A DNA stretch of 64,000 nucleotides from Amycolatopsis nalaikhensis (GCF_030264295.1 NZ_CP127173.1:8687501-8751500), one strand, 5' to 3'. Shown: positions 1 to 9,125, counted from the stretch's first letter. Program-made: numbers and translations. Notes: generated by a model from the sequence alone, not told the origin.

Positions 1-179
1 CCGGCGCCCTGTCGGCGGCGGGCTGGGCGGACCGGGTCGACCACGTCGTCGACGTCAGCGAGGAGCTGGACGTGCCCGCGGTGCTGCTGCGCCCGGACGG
101 CCACGTGGCCTGGACCGGGGAAGACGACACCGGACTGGCGGACGCGCTGCGGAAGTGGTTCGGCGCGCCCACCGCCTGA
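1..179 (+). CDS. FAD-dependent monooxygenase, C-terminal fragment (partial)
   Basis: Only the last ~59 residues are in the window; the 5' end lies to the left. The reading frame runs from base 3 to a TGA at 177-179. The segment reads as a thioredoxin-like tail (a VDVSEELDVPAVLLRPDGHV core followed by AWTGED and a closing helix ending in WFGAPTA). This is how the C-terminal domain of aromatic-ring hydroxylases of the PheA/TfdB/RdmE flavoprotein group usually ends. The flavin-binding and substrate domains are outside the window, so the substrate cannot be judged. The family call rests only on this tail and is moderate. Confidence 0.55.
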   Translation, partial: GALSAAGWADRVDHVVDVSEELDVPAVLLRPDGHVAWTGEDDTGLADALRKWFGAPTA

Positions 180-208
180 ACGCTTTGCTCCGACGACTAA
201 GAGGGATT

Positions 209-2410
209 GTGTCAGCACAGGGGTACGAAGAAGAACTGCGGGCCGAGCGCGCCCACGTGGCAGGGCTCTACGACCGGCTCGACGCCGAACGCGTGCGGGT
301 GAAGAGCGAGTACGAGGCGGCGTTGCGGGGTGACGGCGCGGGCGCGATGGAGCGCGACGTCGGCGTGCGCGCGCTCGGCCGGGAGGTGAAGCGGCTGGAC
401 GTCGTGGACAACGGGCTGTGCTTCGGGCGGCTGGACGCCGTCTCCGGCGAGCGGTCCTACATCGGGCGGATCGGCCTGTTCGACCAGGACGACGACTACA
501 AGCCGGTGCTGCTCGACTGGCGGGCGCCCGCGGCGCGCCCGTTCTACACCGCCACCGGCGCGAACCCGGAGGACATGCGGCGGCGGCGCCAGTTCCACAC
601 GCGTGGGCGCGCGGTGCTCGGCTTCACCGACGAGGTCCTCGGCCGCCCGGGCGAGGACGGCGACGGCGACCCGGACGCGGCGTTGCTCGCCGCGGTCAAC
701 GCGCCGCGTGGGGAGGGCATGCGCGACATCGTCGCGACCATCCAGGCCGAGCAGGACGAGATCATCCGGCTCGACCACCCGGGTGTGCTGGTGATCGAAG
801 GCGGCCCGGGCACCGGGAAGACGGTGGTGGCACTGCACCGCGTCGCCTACCTGCTCTACACGCAGCGGGAGCGGATGGAACGCCACGGCGCGCTCGTCGT
901 CGGGCCGAACCCGGCGTTCCTGCACCACATCGGGCGCGTCCTGCCGTCCCTGGGCGAGACCGACGTCGTGTTCACCACCACCGGCGGCTTCGTGCCGGGC
1001 CTGCACGTCACCGCCGAAGACGCCCCGGAAACCGCCCGGCTCAAGGGTTCGCTGAAGATCCTCGACGTGCTGAAGGCCGCGGTCGCCGACCGGCAGCGGC
1101 TGCCGGCCGAGCCGATCCCGGTCCAGCTCAAGGACGTCACGGTGCGGATCGACGCGGAGACCGCCGAGTGGGCGCGGCAGGAGGCGCGCGACAGCGGGCT
1201 GCCGCACAACGAGGCCCGCGCGGTGTTCACCGACATCGTCACGTACGTGCTCACCGAGCGCGCGATCGGCCGGATCGGCCGGGGCTGGCTGAGCCGCGAC
1301 GACCGGGAGGAGTGGGAGCAGTTCCGGGCGGGCCTGCTCGCCGAGCTCGCCGCCGACGAGAAGTTCACGGCGGCCCTCGACGAGCTGTGGCCCATCATGA
1401 CACCGGAACAGCTGCTGGCGGAGCTGTACTCCTCACCGGAGCGGCTGCGCGCGGCCGGGGCCGACCAGACGCTGCTGCGGACCGAAGGCGACGCCTGGAC
1501 CGTGTCGGACGTGCCGTTGCTCGACGAGCTGGTCGACCTGCTGGGCCGGGACAAGGCGGCCGACAAGGCCGCCGAGCAGGCCGCTCAGCGCGAGCGGCAG
1601 GCCGAGGCGGAGTACGCCGAAGGGGTCATGGAGGTGATGAAGCTCGACCGGGAGGAGATGGACGAGGACATCATGCTCTCGGCGGAGAACCTGCTCTACG
1701 CCGAGGACCTGGCGGAGCGCTTCGTCGAGCACGACACGCGCACGCTCGTCGAACGCGCGTCCGCGGACCGGGACTGGACCTACCGGCACGTCGTCGTCGA
1801 CGAGGCGCAGGAACTGTCCGAAATGGACTGGCGGGTGCTGATGCGGCGCTGCCCCGGCCGGTCGTTCACCGTGGTGGGCGACCTCGCGCAGCGCCGGTCG
1901 GAAGCCGGGGCGCGGTCGTGGGACGCGGTGCTGGCGCCGTACGTGCCCGGCCGCTGGGTCTACCGGTCCCTGACGGTGAACTACCGCACCCCGGCCGAGA
2001 TCATGGCCGTCGCCGCCGACGTGCTCGCCGAGTTCGCGCCCGGGGTCAAGGCACCCGATTCGGTCCGCGCGTCCGGCGTGCCGCCGTGGTCGCGGCAGGT
2101 CACCGAGGACGAGCTGGCCGCGGCCGTCGAGGAGTTCGTGCGGGAGGAAGCCGGTCGTGAAGGCACCAGCGTCGTGATCGGGCCGCCGGGCGTCCCGGGC
2201 GCGGTGCCGCCGTCGGAGACGAAGGGCCTGGAGTTCGACGCCGTCCTCGTGGTCGAGCCGGCCGCGATCCTCGCCGACGGCCCGCGTGGGGCGGCCGAGC
2301 TGTACGTGGCGCTCACCCGGGCCACCCAGCGGCTCGGGGTCCTGCACCGGGACCCGTTGCCCCCGGCGCTGAGCGGGCTCGAAGAGCTGCCGGTGGCGGC
2401 CCGGCGGTAA
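209..2410 (+). CDS. helD: HelD-like SF1 helicase, RNA polymerase recycling factor
   Basis: Predicted UvrD/Rep-superfamily ATPase of the HelD family, which binds RNA polymerase, removes stalled complexes and can confer rifamycin tolerance. A coiled-coil-like N-terminus (residues ~1-60, rich in Glu/Arg) precedes a Walker A motif GGPGTGKT at about residue 198. A DEAQE Walker B motif lies near residue 530, followed by VVGDLAQ and, near the C-terminus, ETKGLEFDAV and YVALTRA helicase motifs. I start it at GTG 209 (733 aa), just after the upstream stop and behind GAGGG. An upstream in-frame GTG at 155 would overlap the preceding gene. The length fits actinobacterial HelD. Amycolatopsis-type organisms make rifamycins, but no resistance role can be read from sequence alone. 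Confidence 0.88.
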   Translation: MSAQGYEEELRAERAHVAGLYDRLDAERVRVKSEYEAALRGDGAGAMERDVGVRALGREVKRLDVVDNGLCFGRLDAVSGERSYIGRIGLFDQDDDYKPVLLDWRAPAARPFYTATGANPEDMRRRRQFHTRGRAVLGFTDEVLGRPGEDGDGDPDAALLAAVNAPRGEGMRDIVATIQAEQDEIIRLDHPGVLVIEGGPGTGKTVVALHRVAYLLYTQRERMERHGALVVGPNPAFLHHIGRVLPSLGETDVVFTTTGGFVPGLHVTAEDAPETARLKGSLKILDVLKAAVADRQRLPAEPIPVQLKDVTVRIDAETAEWARQEARDSGLPHNEARAVFTDIVTYVLTERAIGRIGRGWLSRDDREEWEQFRAGLLAELAADEKFTAALDELWPIMTPEQLLAELYSSPERLRAAGADQTLLRTEGDAWTVSDVPLLDELVDLLGRDKAADKAAEQAAQRERQAEAEYAEGVMEVMKLDREEMDEDIMLSAENLLYAEDLAERFVEHDTRTLVERASADRDWTYRHVVVDEAQELSEMDWRVLMRRCPGRSFTVVGDLAQRRSEAGARSWDAVLAPYVPGRWVYRSLTVNYRTPAEIMAVAADVLAEFAPGVKAPDSVRASGVPPWSRQVTEDELAAAVEEFVREEAGREGTSVVIGPPGVPGAVPPSETKGLEFDAVLVVEPAAILADGPRGAAELYVALTRATQRLGVLHRDPLPPALSGLEELPVAARR

Positions 2411-2482
2411 GCACGGTTCGGCGGGGCGGAGCGCGGGTACGTTGCGGTGGCCCGCGCTCCCCCCACCGCGAAAGGCGTCCCG

Positions 2483-3082
2483 ATGCAGTTCTACGCCGAA
2501 CGGCCGATCCGCCGCACCGCCCAGCTCGTCAGCGATCTGCTCGCCGTGTTGCTCGTCGTCTTCGCGGTGTGGCTGGCGACGTCGGTGTACGACGAGGTGA
2601 TGAAGCTGCGCGCGCCCGGCGACGGGCTCGTCGACGCGGGAACGGGACTGCGCGGGACTTTCGACAACGCCGCGAACTCCGCCGACGGGATCCCGCTCGT
2701 CGGGGACGCGCTGGCGAAGGCGCTGCACGGCGGATCGGACGTCGGGACGAGGCTGGCCGACGCGGGCCGCTGGCAGATCGAGGCCGTCGAGAACCTCGCG
2801 TGGTGGATGGCGGCGATCATCATCGCGCTGCCCGTGCTGACCCTGGTGGCGACCTGGCTGCCGCTGCGCTGGCACTTCACCCGCCGCGCGACGGCGGCCG
2901 CGCGCCTGCGCGCCCTCGGCGACGAAGGTCTGGACCTGCTGGCGTTGCGGGCACTGGCGACGCAGCCGTTGCGGCGGCTGGCTTCCGTGGGCGAGGTCGC
3001 GACCGGCTGGCGGCAGCGGGACCGCGACATCATCGAGAAGCTGGCCGGTCACGAACTGGCCCGGCACGGCCTGCAGGCCTGA
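2483..3082 (+). CDS. Two-helix membrane protein of unknown function
   Basis: A 199-aa protein starting at ATG 2483 behind GAAAGG. One transmembrane helix lies at residues ~15-35 (LLAVLLVVFAVWLATSVY) and a second at ~112-132 (WWMAAIIIALPVLTLVATWL). Between them is an extracytoplasmic loop of about 75 residues; a basic cytoplasmic tail follows. Similar two-helix proteins are common in actinobacteria next to unrelated genes, and I do not recognise a characterised family. It follows helD by 72 bp on the same strand and may be co-transcribed. It converges on the MFS gene, with a palindromic repeat between them. Confidence 0.7.
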   Translation: MQFYAERPIRRTAQLVSDLLAVLLVVFAVWLATSVYDEVMKLRAPGDGLVDAGTGLRGTFDNAANSADGIPLVGDALAKALHGGSDVGTRLADAGRWQIEAVENLAWWMAAIIIALPVLTLVATWLPLRWHFTRRATAAARLRALGDEGLDLLALRALATQPLRRLASVGEVATGWRQRDRDIIEKLAGHELARHGLQA

Positions 3083-3101
3083 GGCACCCCGGCCGAGCCG
3101 G

Positions 3102-3180
3102 GCTGAAGGGGACTTTGCTCTCATCAGATGACAGGAAAGTCCCCTTCAGCGCATCAGATGCGATGAACGTCCCCTTCAGC
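3102..3180. repeat. Intergenic palindromic repeat, GAAGGGGAC type
   Basis: GCTGAAGGGGACTTT (from 3102) is mirrored by AAAGTCCCCTTCAGC (ending 3150), giving a 14-15 bp stem around a 19-nt loop that holds CATCAGATGA. A second, partial unit follows at once: the perfect palindrome GCATCAGATGC (3151-3161), then GATGAACGTCCCCTTCAGC. The stem could terminate transcription of both converging genes. I recall this family as dispersed in Amycolatopsis-like genomes, but copy number cannot be tested here. The second unit overlaps the last codons of the MFS gene on the other strand. Confidence 0.75.
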
Positions 3181-4338
3181 CCGCACCAGGACCGGCAGCG
3201 CGGCCACGAGCGCGATCCCCCGCACTGCGCCCGCGACGAGGTACGGCGCGCGCAGGCCCAGCGCGTGCGCCACCAGCCCGCCGACGAGGGTGCCCACCGG
3301 GATCAGGCCCCAGCCGAGCAGCCGGTACGCGCTTGTGACGCGGCCGAGCAGCTCGGCCGGGACAAGCTGCTGGCGCAGGCCGACGGTGACGATGTTCCAC
3401 AGCGTCGTCGCGAAGCCGTTCACCGCGAGGAAAGCGCCGAGCACGAGCGCGCCGGGGCTCAGGCCGACGCCCGCGAACGCGACGACGTTGACCGCCAGCG
3501 CGGTGAGAAGCGCCGCCCTGGCCCCGATCCGGGCCACGACGCGCGCGTTGACCAGCCCGCCGAGGACGCTGCCGAGTGCCGCCCCGGCGAGCAGCAGGCC
3601 GTAGGCCGCGGTGCCGACGTGCAGCACCTGGGTGGCGAGCAGGACGAGGGTCGCGTTGGCGAGCTGGCCGCCGAAGGTGTTGACGCCGAGCAGCGCGGCC
3701 AGCGTCCGCAGCGCCCGGTGCCGCAGCAGCCACGACAGGCCGTCCCGGACGGCGGACCGCGCCGGGCGGCTCCGCGCCTGCCGCGGCAACGTCCGGACCA
3801 GGAGCGCGGACCCGGCGAACGAGACGGCGTCGAGCCCGAACGGGAGTGCGGCCGCCACCCCGAAGAGCAGGCTGCCGAGCGGTGGCCCGGCGAACTGCGC
3901 GGTGATCGTCGTGATCGCCTGCTGGTGGCCGTTCGCCCGGTGCAGCAACGGTTTCGCCACCAGATCCGGCAGGACGGCCTGCGCCGCCGTGCCGAACACG
4001 ACGTCGCCCGCGCCGAGCCCGAAGGCGGCGACGGCGAGGACCGGGATCCCGGCGGCACCGCAGGCCACGAGGACCGCGGTCGCGCCGGCCAGCACGGCCT
4101 GGCCCGCCTGCGCGCGCCACATCAAACCGGCCCGGTCGTACCGGTCGGCGAGGGCGCCGGCGGGCAGGGAAAGCACCAGCCACGGCAGGAACGCCGCGGT
4201 CGAGACGAGCGACACGAGCCTCGGGTCGTGGGTGACCGTGACGGTCAGCAGGGGCACCGCCGCGGTGAACGCGCCGGTGCCGAGGTTGTCGATGCCGGTG
4301 GCCCACCACAGCCGCCGGAACGCCTTCGGCAGGGTCAT
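3154..4338 (-). CDS. MFS transporter, probable drug/metabolite exporter
   Basis: A 394-aa, hydrophobic, 10-12 helix major facilitator protein of the EntS/MFS_3 exporter type. The signature loop between helices 2 and 3 is present (PAGALADRYDR, residues ~58-68). It starts at ATG 4338 and diverges from an ArsR-type regulator 68 bp away. That arrangement suggests the regulator controls its expression in response to a small molecule. The final residues (about EGDVHRI and stop) are encoded by the palindromic repeat at 3151-3180, so the native C-terminus seems to have been replaced or extended by repeat DNA. The substrate is unknown. Confidence 0.85.
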   Translation of the reverse strand: MTLPKAFRRLWWATGIDNLGTGAFTAAVPLLTVTVTHDPRLVSLVSTAAFLPWLVLSLPAGALADRYDRAGLMWRAQAGQAVLAGATAVLVACGAAGIPVLAVAAFGLGAGDVVFGTAAQAVLPDLVAKPLLHRANGHQQAITTITAQFAGPPLGSLLFGVAAALPFGLDAVSFAGSALLVRTLPRQARSRPARSAVRDGLSWLLRHRALRTLAALLGVNTFGGQLANATLVLLATQVLHVGTAAYGLLLAGAALGSVLGGLVNARVVARIGARAALLTALAVNVVAFAGVGLSPGALVLGAFLAVNGFATTLWNIVTVGLRQQLVPAELLGRVTSAYRLLGWGLIPVGTLVGGLVAHALGLRAPYLVAGAVRGIALVAALPVLVRAEGDVHRI

Positions 4339-4406
4339 GGTGGGCGATCCTGCTGGCCCGCGCGGGAGTGGGACAGCATTTAGCCCAGCCCTACATACTC
4401 GAGGGC

Positions 4407-5375
4407 ATGGCCCTGACGATCGACCTCGACGTCGCGGAGCTGGCGGCGACCCGGTTCGCGATCTCGCCCCTGTCCGAGACGGTGGCGTGCCTGCAGCAGC
4501 TGGGCGGGCGCGAGCGGCAGGCGAGCGCGCTGCCGTGGCTGCGCTGGGCGGAGGACGAACTCGCCCGGGCTCCGCTCGACCTACCGTGGACGTGGCCGTT
4601 GATCGTCAACGACCGGCCCGGCTGGCCGGAGTTCCTGGTGCCCGCGCCTCGCGGCGCCGGTCCGTCCATCGAGGACGATCTGGCCGCGCTCCGGCGGACC
4701 ACCGCGCGGCAGGTCCGGCGGAGTCTCGGCCGGGTCTTCGGCACGGAACTCCGCGGGACGACCGCCGAACTCGCCGAGCGGCCGTCGGAGGGGGTGCAGG
4801 CGATCGCCGACGAACTGCGGGAGGCGCACGACCGGCTGATCGCCCCGCACTGGCCGCGGATCCGGGCCGTTCTCGACGCCGACGTCGCCCACCGCGCCCG
4901 GGTGCTCGCCACCGGCGGCGCCGCGCAGCTGTTCGACGGCCTGCACCCGGACCTGCGCTGGCGCGACGGCGGGCTGCTGCTGACCGGCGACCGCCCGGTG
5001 CACCGGGGTCCCGGCGGGCTCGTCCTCATCCCCGTCGTGCTCGGCTCTCCCCACGTGCTGGTCAAGCGGAGCACGTCCACCCAGACGACGATCCGCTACC
5101 CGGCCCGCGGCCGCGGCGCCCTGTGGACGGCGGGCACGCAGCCCCCGGCGGACGGCACCGTCCGGCTGCTCGGCCGCGCGCGGGCCGGGCTCCTCGAAGC
5201 CCTCCGCTCCCCCGCCACCACGACCGAGCTGGCCCGCGCGCTCGGCGTGACGCCCAGCGCGGTGTCGCAGCACCTGGCCGTCCTGCGCGAAAACGGGCTG
5301 GTGGACCGGGACCGTTCCGGGCGCCGGGTGCTGTACCTGACCACGGCGCTCGGAACGTCCCTCCTCGGCGGCTAG
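4407..5375 (+). CDS. ArsR-family regulator with N-terminal DUF5937-like domain
   Basis: A 322-aa protein whose last ~80 residues form a winged helix-turn-helix (TTTELARALGVTPSAVSQHLAVLRENGLVDRDR split by a turn), typical of ArsR/SmtB regulators. The N-terminal ~230 residues match the DUF5937-like sensor region found in many actinobacterial ArsR proteins. No metal-binding Cys motif is seen, so an organic ligand is likely. ATG 4407 is chosen because a TACATACT -10-like element lies only ~10 bp upstream, which suggests a leaderless or nearly leaderless transcript. It diverges from the MFS gene and probably represses it. Confidence 0.8.
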   Translation: MALTIDLDVAELAATRFAISPLSETVACLQQLGGRERQASALPWLRWAEDELARAPLDLPWTWPLIVNDRPGWPEFLVPAPRGAGPSIEDDLAALRRTTARQVRRSLGRVFGTELRGTTAELAERPSEGVQAIADELREAHDRLIAPHWPRIRAVLDADVAHRARVLATGGAAQLFDGLHPDLRWRDGGLLLTGDRPVHRGPGGLVLIPVVLGSPHVLVKRSTSTQTTIRYPARGRGALWTAGTQPPADGTVRLLGRARAGLLEALRSPATTTELARALGVTPSAVSQHLAVLRENGLVDRDRSGRRVLYLTTALGTSLLGG

Positions 5376-5423
5376 CTGTGCTGTCCGGGGAGGTTGGTCA
5401 GCCGGGTGATCGGCATTGCGGGG

Positions 5424-5693
5424 CTTGCCCGGTGTCGCGGCCCGGTTGCGGTCGCCTTGGGCGCGGCCGACGAAGCGGTGTCCGCCGCCGTCGGGGATGG
5501 TGCCGAACTTGGTGACATCGACGTGGATCAGCGAGCCGGTGTGGTCGTGTTCGTAGCGGCGCAGGGGTTCGCCGGTGACCCGGTCGATGCGGGTAAGCCG
5601 GTTGATCCGGCAGCGCACCAGCACTGCGTGCACGGTCGAGGACGGCAGGTTGAGCCAGCCGGCGATCTGGACCGGGCCCAGCCGGACACGAAG
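5424..5693 (-). pseudogene. IS481-family transposase remnant
   Basis: About 90 codons of an IS481 transposase survive: the linker helix-turn-helix (GPVQIAGWLNLPSSTVHAVL) and the start of the DDE core (the HVDVTKFGTIPDGGGHRFVGR segment with its first catalytic Asp). The protein then runs into unrelated sequence, with the second Asp and the Glu missing. Full IS481 transposases are ~320-400 aa, so both ends are lost. Adjacent bases up to ~5814 (ending CCCTGGACATCACA) look like an IS terminus and stop right at the end codon of the neighbouring secreted-protein gene. Non-functional. Confidence 0.75.
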
Positions 5694-5815
5694 GCCCCCG
5701 GTGGACGAAGCGGTTCCTAGACAGCTCCACTTCACAACCGGAGGCCTTCACCTGTCCGCACGACAGGCCACCAACGGGTCACCTCAACCCGGAACAACGT
5801 CCCTGGACATCACAG

Positions 5816-7042
5816 CTAGCCCAGCGAGGACAGCGGCACCGCGAACACCGACCGGCCGCAGACCTGGTCCTTGGCCGCGCAGTCCGCGGTCGACCACTCC
5901 GACTGCGACCACACCAGCCCGGTCGACCAGTCGTAGGTCAGCGCCTCCGGGTGGACCGCCCAGCAGGCCGTCGTGGAACCGCAGGTCGCCGACGTGCTCG
6001 CCGCCGTCGTCTGGGCCCAGAGCTGGCCGTTGATCGTCGCCGAGCTGTGGGCCACGTACCACTTGCCGTAGTGGGACAGCACGCCCTGCATGTTGCCGAC
6101 GGAGCTGCGGAACGCCTCGGTCGCGGTGCCGGTCAGCAGGTAGTCCTCGCCCATCGGGAAGCGGTAGAGGCGGCCGTGCTTGGTCTGGTCGGAGAAGTAC
6201 TCCGTCGTCACGATCGACGCCGGGGACGTGCTGCGGTCCAGCGACAGCGACGAGAAGCACGGCACGCCCGTGTCGGAGTCCATGCTGCAGGTACCGCCGG
6301 CGTAGGTGTAGTAGCCGATCTGCATCATCGCGTACTTGTACGTGTAGGCCGCGTAGCCGCCGGAGGTCTTGCCGATCGCGTTCGACGTGGTGTCGGTCAT
6401 CTGCAGGATGTGCTTGGTGCTGAAGACCCGGATCGCGGTCGAGGTGTTGCCGACGGCGGTCACGTAGATCTTGTCGCCGTACCAGGCCATCCCGCCCATG
6501 TGCGCCTTCGCCGCGGTGAAGCTGCTGCCGGTGCTGTTCGGCACGGCCAGGTACAGCATCCGGTGCGCGGCCGAGGCCGGGTCGTCGTAGTTGACCGCCT
6601 GGATCCGCGCGTCGTTGTAGCGGCCGAGCGCGTCGGTGCCGTGCCAGCCGGACAGGATGATCTTGTCCGCGCCCCACATGCCGTCGTCGTCGGCGTCACC
6701 CGAGGTGGTGATGCCCTGCGGCACCCACGACGTGCTGCCCGCCCGTTCGCTGTCCCAGCACAGGGACTTCGTGGCCACCGGCGCCTTCGGCAGCGCGGCC
6801 TTTTCGGCGCTGGTGCAACCGGTCATGGCGTAACTGGGGTCGTTGACGACGGTGTTGAGGCTGACGTTCGGCAGCGCGCTGTCGAGCGCGGTGAGCGCGG
6901 CGGCCGGGGTGGCGTGCCACACCAGGCCCTGCTTGGTCGTCGTGGTCAGGGGATCGCTGTAGGCGGCGCTCGCCGTCCCCGGCAGCGCCAGTGCGCCGGC
7001 CGCCACGGCCAGCACGAGAAGAACCAGTTTCGGAATTCGCAT
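5816..7042 (-). CDS. Secreted protein of unknown function
   Basis: A 408-aa protein with a clear Sec signal peptide (MRIPKL, hydrophobic LVLLVLAVAAGALALPG, then ASA-A cleavage near residue 26). The start is placed at ATG 7042 behind GGAA; an in-frame ATG at 7051 has no room for a ribosome site. The mature protein is rich in Trp, Tyr and Ser/Thr with repeated WYGDKIYV, YGKWYVAHSS and VFAVPLSSLG-like strands. This suggests a beta-propeller or other all-beta fold. Several Cys pairs are likely disulfides. I do not recognise a characterised family. It lies 62 bp after the end of the ten-gene operon on the same strand, but has room for its own promoter. Confidence 0.75.
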   Translation of the reverse strand: MRIPKLVLLVLAVAAGALALPGTASAAYSDPLTTTTKQGLVWHATPAAALTALDSALPNVSLNTVVNDPSYAMTGCTSAEKAALPKAPVATKSLCWDSERAGSTSWVPQGITTSGDADDDGMWGADKIILSGWHGTDALGRYNDARIQAVNYDDPASAAHRMLYLAVPNSTGSSFTAAKAHMGGMAWYGDKIYVTAVGNTSTAIRVFSTKHILQMTDTTSNAIGKTSGGYAAYTYKYAMMQIGYYTYAGGTCSMDSDTGVPCFSSLSLDRSTSPASIVTTEYFSDQTKHGRLYRFPMGEDYLLTGTATEAFRSSVGNMQGVLSHYGKWYVAHSSATINGQLWAQTTAASTSATCGSTTACWAVHPEALTYDWSTGLVWSQSEWSTADCAAKDQVCGRSVFAVPLSSLG

Positions 7043-7104
7043 GGGCGTCATTCCGGCAGACGCGGGTCCAAATTTCGTACACCGCGGCTTGTACGGTTCT
7101 TGTA

Positions 7105-7920
7105 CTAGTCGGCCAGGGAAAGCACCGTGCGCGCCTGTTCCACCATCGCCACGTCGAGGAACGTCCCGTCGGGCAACGCGATCGCGCCGACCCCGGCGGC
7201 CGTCGCCCCGGCCACCCGCGCGATCACCTCACGCGCGCGCGAAACCTCCTGCGGGGTCGGCAGGAACGCCGCCCGGATCGTCGCCAGCTGCACCGGGTGG
7301 ATCGCCGTCCGGCCGCGGAAGCCGAGCGCGCGGCCCGCGCGGCACGAGGCCGCCAGCCCGTCCAGGTCGCGGACGTTCGCATAAGCGGACATCGCGGGCG
7401 GAACCAGCCGCGCCGCTCGCGCGGCGACGACCACGCGGCTGCGGGCCCACGTCAGCCCGGCGTCGTCGGCGACGCCGAGGTCCGAGCGCAGGTCCGCTTC
7501 CCCGAGGCCGATCGAGGCGATGGCCGGGGACGCCGTGGCGATCTCCAATGCCCGTTCCACGCCCAGGGCCGACTCGATCAGCGGGTGCAGCGCGCGGCCC
7601 GGCAGCACCCGCTCGACGGCCAGGACCTCGTCCGGTGTCTCGACTTTCGGCAGCCGGACCCCGACCGAGAGCGGCAGGCTGGCGACCGCCGCCAGGTCGG
7701 CCTCGTGCCACGGCGTGCTCGGGTGGTTGACACGCACCTGCACCGGCCGCGCCGGATCCGCGAGCAGCCGGAGGACGTTCTCTCTCGCCTCGTCCTTGTG
7801 GGCGGGCGCCACGGCGTCCTCGAGGTCGACGAGCACGACGTCGGCCTCGGACTCCAGGGCCTTGCGCACGCGGTCCGGCCGGTCGGCCGGGGCGTAGAGG
7901 AACGTCAGTGCCGGGCTCAC
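7105..7920 (-). CDS. CoA-ester lyase, HpcH/HpaI aldolase (CitE-like)
   Basis: A 271-aa TIM-barrel enzyme of the HpcH/HpaI/CitE family, which cleaves or hydrolyses acyl-CoA esters such as citryl-, malyl- or citramalyl-CoA. Visible motifs are LTFLYAPADRPDRVRKAL at the N-terminus, VLVDLEDAVAPAHKDEAR (metal-binding Glu/Asp), PLIESALGVERA and SIGLGEADLRSDLG. GTG 7920 overlaps the CoA-transferase stop (GTGA), so the two are translationally coupled. The pair can activate and then cleave a hydroxy- or dicarboxylic acid, as in itaconate or mesaconate-type pathways. It is the last gene of the LacI-controlled operon. Confidence 0.85.
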   Translation of the reverse strand: MSPALTFLYAPADRPDRVRKALESEADVVLVDLEDAVAPAHKDEARENVLRLLADPARPVQVRVNHPSTPWHEADLAAVASLPLSVGVRLPKVETPDEVLAVERVLPGRALHPLIESALGVERALEIATASPAIASIGLGEADLRSDLGVADDAGLTWARSRVVVAARAARLVPPAMSAYANVRDLDGLAASCRAGRALGFRGRTAIHPVQLATIRAAFLPTPQEVSRAREVIARVAGATAAGVGAIALPDGTFLDVAMVEQARTVLSLAD

Positions 7921-9125
7921 ACCGCACCCCGTTCGCGCAGTTCGGCGATCCGCTCCGGCGAGAACCCCAGCTCCGCCAGCACGGCGTCGGTGTCGGCGCC
8001 GTGCGCGCGGCCGGTGAACCCGATGACGCCGTCGTGGCCCGAAAGCCGGAAAAGCGGGCCCTGCATGAGCATCGGGCCCAGGTCGTCGTCGTCGATCTCG
8101 TGGATCGTGCCGAGGGCCCGGAACTGCGGGTCCTCGACGATGTCGGCGGCGGTGTAGATGGGCGCGATCGCCGCCTGCGCCTCCTCGAAGGCGGCCACGA
8201 CCTCGTCGCGCGTGCGCTGCCCGATCCACTTGCCGACGGCTTCGTCGAGCTCGTCGGCGTGGCGGGCCCGGTCGGCGCCGCTGGCGAACCACGGTTCGTC
8301 GACGAAGTCCGGCCGCCCGACGAGCCGCACGACGCGCTCGGCGACCGACTGGGCCGAGGTGGACACCGCGACCCACTCGCCGTCGGCGGTGCGGTAGGTG
8401 TTGCGCGGCGCGTTGTTGGTGGACCGGTTGCCGGTGCGCGGCTGGACGGTCCGCAGCTGGTCCCAGCGCGTGATCTGCGGGCCGAGCATGGCCAGCATCG
8501 GCTCGATGATCGCGGTGTCGACGACCTGCCCGCGCCCGGTGCGTTCGCGCGCGGCGAGCGCGACCATGATCGCGTACGCCGTGGCCAGCGACGCGACGCC
8601 GTCGGCGAGCCCGAACGGCGGCAGCGTCGGCGGGCCGTCCGGTTCGCCGGTGGTCGCGGCGAACCCGCTCATCGCCTCGGCGAGCGTGCCGAAGCCGGGC
8701 CGGGTCCGGTAGGGACCGAACTGCCCGAAGCCGGTGACGCGGGCGAGCACGAGCTTCGGGTTCCAGCTCGCCAGCTCGTCGTACCCGAGGTTCCAGCGTT
8801 CGAGGGTGCCGGGCCGGAAGTTCTCGATGACGACGTCGGCGGTCGCGGCGAGGGCGAGGAAGACCTCGCGGCCGCCTTCGCTGCCCAGGTCGGCGGTGAT
8901 CGTGCGCTTGTTCCGGCCCAGGGTCTTCCACCACAGGTTGACGCCGTCCTTCGCGGCGCCGTGGGTCCGCGACGGGTCGGGCTTGCGCGGATGCTCGACC
9001 TTGACCACCTCGGCGCCCATGTCGCCCAGGTGCATCGCGGCCATCGGCCCGGCGAACAGCGTCGACGCGTCGACGACGCGCAGCCCGGCCAGCGCGCCGG
9101 TGGCGGGATCGCGGGAGACGCTCAC
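7917..9125 (-). CDS. CaiB/BaiF family CoA-transferase
   Basis: A 402-aa class III CoA-transferase that moves CoA between carboxylic acids. The N-terminal Rossmann-like region reads LRVVDASTLFAGPMAAMHLGDMGAEVVKVE. The family's catalytic Asp sits in PPFGLADGVASLATAYA (about residue 168), and RKPDPSRTHGAAKDG follows in the binding loop. Length matches the family. It starts at GTG 9125, overlapping the stop of the upstream TIM-barrel fusion by 4 bp, and overlaps the downstream CitE-like lyase by 4 bp. Context says it activates an acid released in this operon's pathway; the donor and acceptor are unknown. Confidence 0.87.
   Translation of the reverse strand: MSVSRDPATGALAGLRVVDASTLFAGPMAAMHLGDMGAEVVKVEHPRKPDPSRTHGAAKDGVNLWWKTLGRNKRTITADLGSEGGREVFLALAATADVVIENFRPGTLERWNLGYDELASWNPKLVLARVTGFGQFGPYRTRPGFGTLAEAMSGFAATTGEPDGPPTLPPFGLADGVASLATAYAIMVALAARERTGRGQVVDTAIIEPMLAMLGPQITRWDQLRTVQPRTGNRSTNNAPRNTYRTADGEWVAVSTSAQSVAERVVRLVGRPDFVDEPWFASGADRARHADELDEAVGKWIGQRTRDEVVAAFEEAQAAIAPIYTAADIVEDPQFRALGTIHEIDDDDLGPMLMQGPLFRLSGHDGVIGFTGRAHGADTDAVLAELGFSPERIAELRERGAV

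Noticed and set aside
212..1207. Long antisense open frames opposite helD and most other genes
   Set aside because: High-GC shadow frames: Arg/Pro/His-rich, no ribosome sites, no recognisable motifs. The sense genes carry clear family motifs.
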